A DNA stretch of 11,772 nt from an uncultured Clostridia bacterium (GTDB lineage Bacteria; Bacillota; Clostridia; Oscillospirales; Ruminococcaceae): the NCBI GenBank assembly GCA_947177545.1, contig CAMWVF010000013.1:1-11772 (forward strand). Direction: 5' to 3'. Below the pieces are notes generated by a model. It was given only the letters and a program-made list of their open reading frames with translations, was not told the origin of the DNA and made no database searches. A program made the translations under genes and the position numbers. Shown here in pieces: positions 7,195 through 11,772 of this stretch (its first letter is position 1; every line of letters begins with the position of its first letter).

Positions 7195-9483
7195 ATGCAT
7201 AAAAAGATGAAAAAGCTTCTTGCTTGTCTTTGCTGTATGGCTATGATAGTTCCCATGTGCGCGTTCCCCGCAAGTTCGGAGGACGAGGCCTCCGACACCG
7301 CTGATTCCTCCGATGAGGGCGCTGTTGACATGGAGGACTTTGAAATGGACGACGACGAGCCTCTCGTTACCGATGAACAGGCTATGGCGGAGATGAAGCT
7401 TGCGGCTGAAAACGATAAGCTTGCTCTGTATTATAACGACAAGGATATCAGAATTGCTCTTGTGGATAAAAACACAGGTGAGATATGGTGGTCCAGTCCT
7501 ATCAATGCAGACGCTTCCGCGGGTAAAGCCGCTCAGAAGCAGGAGCTTAAATCGGGCATGACTTTGATTTTCGGCGAACCCTCCAAGAGACGTACAACAA
7601 CGAATCAGAGTGCGTCCCGAAGCAAGGAAACAATGACGGTATCGGGAAATACTATCAATGTTGTGTACGATTTTGAGAGTACTGCCGAGATTGCAGTCCC
7701 CGTTACCTATACGCTTAACGACGATTACCTCAGTCTTCATGTTGACACCTCTGCTATCGAGGAGAGAAACTCTGACAAGATAGCTGTTGAAATGGCGTTT
7801 AACAGCACCTTCGGCGCTGCCGATATGGAGGAGGACGGCTACTTCGTTATTCCCGACGGAAGCGGAGCTATCATAAACTTCAACAACGGCAAGTCGGGCT
7901 ACAGAGTATATCAGGGCAAGGTCTACGGCGCGGACATTACCGCTGTAAAGACTACAAAGCCTGCGGTAACTCAGGACGTTTACCTTCCTATGTACGGTAT
8001 TGTAAAGGGCGACAGCGGATTAATGGTAGTTGCAGACAAGGGTGACACCTGCGCAACTATCAACGCTTACACAGCGGGTCAGAACAAAACCAGCTACAAC
8101 GCCTGCTACTTTGACTTTGAGGTAAGAACTTCGGACGAATACCTTATGGGCGGCGACTCCAACCCTCTCAGAGTTTTTGAAAAGAGAGGAATACTCGTCC
8201 CCGAGATAGAGATAAGATATTATCCCGTTTCAAAGGACGACAAGTCCGATGTGGACTATGTTGACATTGCGAACGCTTACAAGGGATACCTCAAGACGCA
8301 GGGAGTTGAAAAGTCCTCCACAGCGGACGCAAGCGCGCTTTATGTTGATTTCTACGGAGCAACGCTGAAAACCGAGACTGTTCTCGGTATGCCCGTAACA
8401 ATGCAGCATAAGACAACAAGCTTTTCGGACGCGCAGGATATCCTTTCACAGCTTAAAGGCTTGGGCGTTGAGAACATGATTGTAAATTATAATCAGTGGA
8501 CAACGGCTGATATCAAGGAAAAGGTTTCGGATAAGGCAAAGCCCTCCTCGCTTCTCGGCGGAAAGAGCGACTTCAACGCTCTTATGAGCTATGCTAACTC
8601 CAACGGTATAACGATTTACCCGGAGGTCGACAACCTTACCTTTAAGTCCGGCAGCGGCTATTTTACAATGACCGACACTGCTATAAGAGTTTCAAATGCT
8701 TACTCGAGACAGATCGAGTACGACCTTGCTCACGGAATTGAAAATAAATTCTACAAGTCCATGTCGCTGCTCAGTCCGAGAAAGTATGAGAAGGTGTTCA
8801 ACAATCTTGCAAGCAGCTACAGCAAATACGGTCTTAACAATATCTCGGTAGGAAGCGCGACCACCGTTATTTACGGCGACTACGGAAGAAATTCAGTTTC
8901 CAGAGAGATGTTCAAGGAAAATCTCAAGGGATATATGTCAAATCTCCAGAGTACTGTAGGTTCTGTTCTTGCGGACGGCGCAAACGCTTATGTACTCCCG
9001 TATGTTGATCATATTACAAATATTCCTCTTAACTCCAGCAAGTTTGACGCTTTCGATCAGGATATTCCGTTTTATCAGATAGTAATGAGCGGCTTGAAGC
9101 CGGTTTCCACAACTGCGGTAAACGGCGACGCTCAGATAGCTGACCTGGTACTCAGAGCGGTATCCTGCGGCTCAAATCTCAGATTTGACCTTGTTGCCGA
9201 GGACGCAAATGAGCTGAAGGACACAAGATACGACGTTCTTTATTATGCCGACTATAAGTACTGGCTTGAAGACGCGGCAGGCTGCTACAAGTTTGCAAAT
9301 GAAGTCCTGAAGGACGTTGCAGGCGCAGAGATAACCGAATACAATATTCTCGAAAACGGAAATATTGAAACGGTGTACTCCAACGGCGTGACGACTGTTG
9401 TTGACCTTAACGCAAAAACGGTGACAAAGAACGGTACGCAGTACAGTATCTATGACTATGTCGGAAAGGAGGTAATCGGCTGA
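7195..9483 (+). CDS. DUF5696-like exported protein, possible glycoside-hydrolase-like TIM barrel
   Basis: The protein has 762 residues. A signal sequence (KKMKK, then a Cys-rich hydrophobic stretch to about 25) is followed by a very acidic linker (about 29-62, dominated by Asp/Glu/Ser). A beta-rich region (about 70-365) contains 'YFVIPDGSGAIINFNNGK' (216-233), which I take as a hallmark of DUF5696-type proteins. From about 380 alternating strands and helices suggest a TIM barrel: 'GLGVENMIVNYNQW' (422-435), 'GITIYPEVDN' (471-480), 'TTVIYGDYGRNSVSR' (556-570), and 'VLADGANAYVLPYVDH' (591-606). A beta-rich tail closes it (about 714-755). Asp562, Glu477 and Asp605 are the acidic residues I would test as catalytic. 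The layout recalls large glycosidases (beta supersandwich, barrel, beta tail), but hydrolase activity is inference. Whether it is a lipoprotein is unclear: Cys11 follows 'LLA', but the hydrophobic core before it would be very short. GGTGA lies 8 nt before the ATG. The stop overlaps the next permease's start by 1 nt. Confidence 0.8.
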   Translation: MHKKMKKLLACLCCMAMIVPMCAFPASSEDEASDTADSSDEGAVDMEDFEMDDDEPLVTDEQAMAEMKLAAENDKLALYYNDKDIRIALVDKNTGEIWWSSPINADASAGKAAQKQELKSGMTLIFGEPSKRRTTTNQSASRSKETMTVSGNTINVVYDFESTAEIAVPVTYTLNDDYLSLHVDTSAIEERNSDKIAVEMAFNSTFGAADMEEDGYFVIPDGSGAIINFNNGKSGYRVYQGKVYGADITAVKTTKPAVTQDVYLPMYGIVKGDSGLMVVADKGDTCATINAYTAGQNKTSYNACYFDFEVRTSDEYLMGGDSNPLRVFEKRGILVPEIEIRYYPVSKDDKSDVDYVDIANAYKGYLKTQGVEKSSTADASALYVDFYGATLKTETVLGMPVTMQHKTTSFSDAQDILSQLKGLGVENMIVNYNQWTTADIKEKVSDKAKPSSLLGGKSDFNALMSYANSNGITIYPEVDNLTFKSGSGYFTMTDTAIRVSNAYSRQIEYDLAHGIENKFYKSMSLLSPRKYEKVFNNLASSYSKYGLNNISVGSATTVIYGDYGRNSVSREMFKENLKGYMSNLQSTVGSVLADGANAYVLPYVDHITNIPLNSSKFDAFDQDIPFYQIVMSGLKPVSTTAVNGDAQIADLVLRAVSCGSNLRFDLVAEDANELKDTRYDVLYYADYKYWLEDAAGCYKFANEVLKDVAGAEITEYNILENGNIETVYSNGVTTVVDLNAKTVTKNGTQYSIYDYVGKEVIG

Positions 9484-10409
9484 TGAAAAGAATCCATATG
9501 TCTTATGAAAAGAAAAAGGGTCTTTACGGCTACGGCTTTGTTGCATTGTGGTTCATAGGAGCTTTGATGTTCTTTATAGTTCCGCTGCTGCAGTCCTTTT
9601 ACTACTCTTTCCATAACGTTGCTCCCGAGGTTGGCGAGGTTTCGGTAACTGCACTGGTCGATAACCTCACGGGAGAGAAAAATATTTTCCTCAACTACAA
9701 AACAGCATTCATGACAGACCCGAAATTCAGACAGTATCTTGTTGAAGTGCTGCAGGACATGGCGCTTTCGCTGCCCGTTGTCGTGGTTTTCTCGCTGTTT
9801 GTTGCTATCATCATCAATCAGAAGTTCAGAGGAAGAACCTTTGCAAGAGCTGTATTCTTCCTGCCTGTTATCATTGCAACGGGTCCCGTTTACGCGATAA
9901 TCACCGGCGACCTTGAAACAAGCGGAAACAGCAGCGCGGAGCAGTTCTCCACAATGTTTGAGGCGGACATGGTAGACCAGCTGCTGGAGTTCGTGGGTAT
10001 CTACGGCTTCGGTGACACGTTCACTGAAATGCTTACAACAATTACCTCCGACATTCTGAACCTTGTTTGGAAATGCGGTATCCAGATAATTATCTTCCTT
10101 TCGGCATTGCAGGGTATTCCGCCCTCCGCTAAGGAAGCCGCTGCTATCGAGGGCGCGACTTCTTGGGAATTCTTCTGGAAGATCACACTTCCATACATTT
10201 CCCCAATGATCGTTGTAAACATCGTTTATACGGTTATCGACTCCTTTACCGACCCCACCAACGAGGTAATGGGACGCTTGCTTGAAATACAAAGCGAATG
10301 GCGTTACGGCTTGTCGGCGGCAATGGCGTGGAGCTACTTCGGAATTATCCTTGTAGTACTGGGAATCATATTCGCAATTATGAACAAACTCGTTTGGTAC
10401 GATGATTAA
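9483..10409 (+). CDS. Sugar ABC transporter permease, MalF/UgpA type (pair 2)
   Basis: This is an inner-membrane importer subunit of 308 residues. About six membrane segments fall near 17-40, 85-112, 120-142, 183-208, 238-256 and 277-301. The EAA loop is intact: 'KEAAAIEG' (Glu218 to Gly224) followed by 'KITLP' ending at Pro237. The stretch between membrane segments 3 and 4 (about 143-183) is polar or acidic and amphipathic. From the Pro after segment 3's start to the EAA approach, the span is about 12 residues longer than in the pair 1 counterpart. The start codon overlaps the DUF5696-like gene's stop (TGATG), and AAAGGAGG at 9465-9472 lies inside that gene. Production of the two proteins is therefore coupled. 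A second in-frame ATG (9498) is possible but has a poorer site. Its substrate and its binding protein are not identifiable here. Confidence 0.92.
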   Translation: MKRIHMSYEKKKGLYGYGFVALWFIGALMFFIVPLLQSFYYSFHNVAPEVGEVSVTALVDNLTGEKNIFLNYKTAFMTDPKFRQYLVEVLQDMALSLPVVVVFSLFVAIIINQKFRGRTFARAVFFLPVIIATGPVYAIITGDLETSGNSSAEQFSTMFEADMVDQLLEFVGIYGFGDTFTEMLTTITSDILNLVWKCGIQIIIFLSALQGIPPSAKEAAAIEGATSWEFFWKITLPYISPMIVVNIVYTVIDSFTDPTNEVMGRLLEIQSEWRYGLSAAMAWSYFGIILVVLGIIFAIMNKLVWYDD

Positions 10410-10424
10410 AGGAGGCGGAGAAAA

Positions 10425-11513
10425 ATGGCTGATACAATAGCAAAGAAAAATCCTATCTCCGACTTCATGGCAAAGCGTAAGGCGGAGAAACCACCCAAGG
10501 AACCCAAGATGTCCCGAAAGGAGAAAAGAGAGCGTTTCAAGAAAAGAATGGAATGCCTCACTCCCGCGGAGCAGAGATATTTAAGGCGGAAGCAGTTTAC
10601 CGATGCAGTATGGCCTGTGGTCAGAGCGCTTATCGTTTTCGGACTTTGCTTCATTATCCTTTACCCGCTGTTATACATGATTTCAGCGGCATTCCGTCCC
10701 AGAGCGGACATGAACGACCCCACCATAATGTGGATACCAAAGCACGTGACGATGTCCAACATAAAGGACGCTATCGTTGCTATGGATTTCTGGAAAACTC
10801 TTAAAACAACCCTGGTGCTGAACATAGGCTGCTCGCTGGTACAGGTAGTTACCACTGCTATTACAGGCTACGGTTTTGCACGGTACAAGTTCAAGGGCAA
10901 GAATATTCTGTTCTTTGTTGTAATCATGATGATACTTGTACCGCCGCAGATCATACTTATCCCACAGTATATGTTCTTCCGTTATTTTGATCCGTTCGGA
11001 ATTTTAGGCTTGATGGGTAAAGAGGCTATCAGCTTTATCGACACAGGCGTTACAATGTATTTCCCTGCGCTGACGGCAAACGGACTTAGAGCGGGACTGT
11101 TCATATACCTGTTCAGACAGTCCTTCCGCGGTCTCCCCAAGGAGCTTGAGGACGCTGCCGCACTTGACGGCTGCTCACCTCTTACAACCTTTGTAAGGGT
11201 AATGGTTCCCAATGCAGGTGCAACATTCCTTACAGTTTTCCTGTTCTCTATCGTTTGGTACTGGAACGACTACTATGTAAGTACCTCGTTCTTTATCGAC
11301 AATCAGACTATTGCCCTTAAGCTTAAAAACCTCGACGCTAACTTAACACGTCTTATCTTTGACGGCGGAAACGTTCAGGTAAATATCCGCGAGCTTATCG
11401 TTTGGATGGAAGCGGGCTGTTTGATATCCATTCTGCCTATTCTGGTTCTGTACATCTGCTTGCAGAAGAACTTTACAGAGGGTATCGCTCGTTCGGGTCT
11501 TACAGGTATGTAA
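10425..11513 (+). CDS. Carbohydrate ABC transporter permease, MalG/UgpE type (pair 2)
   Basis: This is the second subunit of the second permease pair, 362 residues, long for the family (usually about 270-300). The excess lies in two places. A roughly 60-residue N-terminal tail is extremely rich in Lys/Arg ('KEPKMSRKEKRERFKKR'). In addition, about 19 extra residues sit in the loop near 188-207, as judged by aligning it with the first MalG-type protein. Membrane segments fall near 64-88, 124-150, 160-180, 208-230, 265-283 and 327-347. The EAA loop reads 'EDAAALDG' (Asp243 in the usual Glu place, then Ala-Ala, Asp248-Gly249) and ends at Pro262. The C-terminus 'GIARSGLTGM' is a standard MalG-type ending. 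AAAGGAGG (10408-10415) overlaps the previous stop and lies 9 nt before the ATG. This is the last gene of the run. Confidence 0.93.
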   Translation: MADTIAKKNPISDFMAKRKAEKPPKEPKMSRKEKRERFKKRMECLTPAEQRYLRRKQFTDAVWPVVRALIVFGLCFIILYPLLYMISAAFRPRADMNDPTIMWIPKHVTMSNIKDAIVAMDFWKTLKTTLVLNIGCSLVQVVTTAITGYGFARYKFKGKNILFFVVIMMILVPPQIILIPQYMFFRYFDPFGILGLMGKEAISFIDTGVTMYFPALTANGLRAGLFIYLFRQSFRGLPKELEDAAALDGCSPLTTFVRVMVPNAGATFLTVFLFSIVWYWNDYYVSTSFFIDNQTIALKLKNLDANLTRLIFDGGNVQVNIRELIVWMEAGCLISILPILVLYICLQKNFTEGIARSGLTGM

Positions 11514-11560
11514 GTTTTACAAAGTATGTAAACTTGAAGCAGGATATTAAAATGCAATAC

Positions 11561-11603
11561 ACAAGATATGCGAGTTATATGCTTGCATATCTTGTTTTGC
11601 TTT
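11561..11603 (+). terminator. Candidate intrinsic terminator at the operon end
   Basis: ACAAGATATGC (11561-11571) and GCATATCTTGT (11585-11595) form a perfect 11-bp inverted repeat around a 13-nt loop. TTTT, GC and TTT follow, from 11595 to 11603. It lies 47 nt after the last stop codon, where the operon should end. The stem is AT-rich (4 of 11 pairs are G-C) and the T-run is interrupted, so it is a modest terminator. A competing shorter hairpin, ATATGC-tt-GCATAT, shares the right arm. Confidence 0.55.
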
Positions 11604-11692
11604 GGGACAATGTTTACAAAATCCTGCGTAAAAATTGTAATATTTTTATATGCGGCTTATTTGAGCAATAGTAATTTTGTATAATATCACAC

Positions 11693-11721
11693 TTGTAAAA
11701 TGACGGAAAATGTGGTATAAT
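11693..11721 (+). promoter_or_regulatory. Predicted sigma-A type promoter with extended -10, reading out of the window
   Basis: TTGTAA (11693-11698, 4 of 6 consensus bases) and a perfect TATAAT (11716-11721) are separated by exactly 17 nt. The TGG before the -10 box gives an extended -10 (TGnTATAAT). It probably drives a gene that begins beyond the right edge. The -10 box is part of a perfect 12-bp palindrome, GTATAATTATAC (11715-11726). Confidence 0.6.
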
Positions 11722-11772
11722 TATACTATATAATTTTTGTAAATACTAAAATTTCATCAAAAAGTGTACAAA

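Noticed and set aside
7195..7260. Lipoprotein signal in the DUF5696-like protein at Cys11
   Set aside because: 'LLAC' is close to a lipobox, but only about three hydrophobic residues precede the Cys, too short a core for a lipoprotein signal; kept only as a possibility.
6859..7740. Open frame of 293 codons on the - strand, across the YIP1/DUF5696-like junction
   Set aside because: It runs antisense across two supported genes and has no recognisable protein pattern.
9456..10292. Open frame of 278 codons on the - strand, opposite the second MalF-type permease
   Set aside because: The + strand frame has membrane segments and an EAA loop; the antisense product is Cys/Arg/Asn-rich with no domain pattern.
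11512..11535. Hairpin AAGTTTTACA / TGTAAACTT right after the last stop codon as the terminator
   Set aside because: The stem needs a bulge, is almost all A-T and has no T-run after it; the dyad at 11561-11595 is a better candidate.
11402..11671. 89-codon + strand open frame running past the last permease gene
   Set aside because: It begins inside the permease gene in another frame, lacks a convincing ribosome binding site and covers the terminator-like hairpin.
11680..11685. A second TATAAT in the AT-rich tail as another promoter
   Set aside because: The nearest -35-like sequence (TTGAGC, 11661-11666) is only 13 nt away and no TGn extension is present, so the support is too weak.

Overview
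The window holds one co-directional run of eight genes on the + strand, filling about 97% of it, with intergenic gaps between -1 and 30 nt. It reads as a single carbohydrate-transport operon whose start lies just left of the window and whose end lies inside it. The organism is most likely an anaerobic low-to-mid GC Firmicute of the Clostridia, and a Ruminococcus-like Oscillospiraceae member is my best guess. The grounds are AAAGGAGG-type ribosome binding sites, two probable TTG starts, Gram-positive style signal peptides, and the style of the ABC-transporter proteins. The genus is an inference from sequence style, not a match.

Layout. Positions 1-84 are a short leader with a GC-rich imperfect hairpin. 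A large exported solute-binding protein (97-3030) carries two beta-sandwich, CBM-like domains ahead of its binding domain. A MalF-type and a MalG-type permease follow (3051-4016 and 4039-5010). Next come three accessory membrane or exported proteins: an NHL beta-propeller/TPR protein with a C-terminal membrane anchor (5037-6533), a YIP1-family polytopic membrane protein (6535-7164), and a DUF5696-like exported protein with a probable glycoside-hydrolase-like fold (7195-9483). A second MalF/MalG-type pair closes the run (9483-10409 and 10425-11513). The last 259 bp are AT-rich, with a terminator-like hairpin and a promoter that points out of the window.

How the genes may work together. The solute-binding protein plus the first permease pair is a standard CUT1-type oligosaccharide importer. 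No ATP-binding subunit is encoded here, so both permease pairs must borrow a shared MsmK/MsmX-type ATPase from elsewhere. The second pair has no solute-binding gene of its own in the window. It is translationally coupled to the DUF5696-like gene, and both of its subunits have longer extracytoplasmic loops than the first pair. The propeller, YIP1 and DUF5696-like proteins are not normal importer parts. Their position between the two permease pairs suggests an envelope assembly that binds, processes or senses a glycan. That combination is the most interesting thing in the window. The substrate cannot be told from the sequence.
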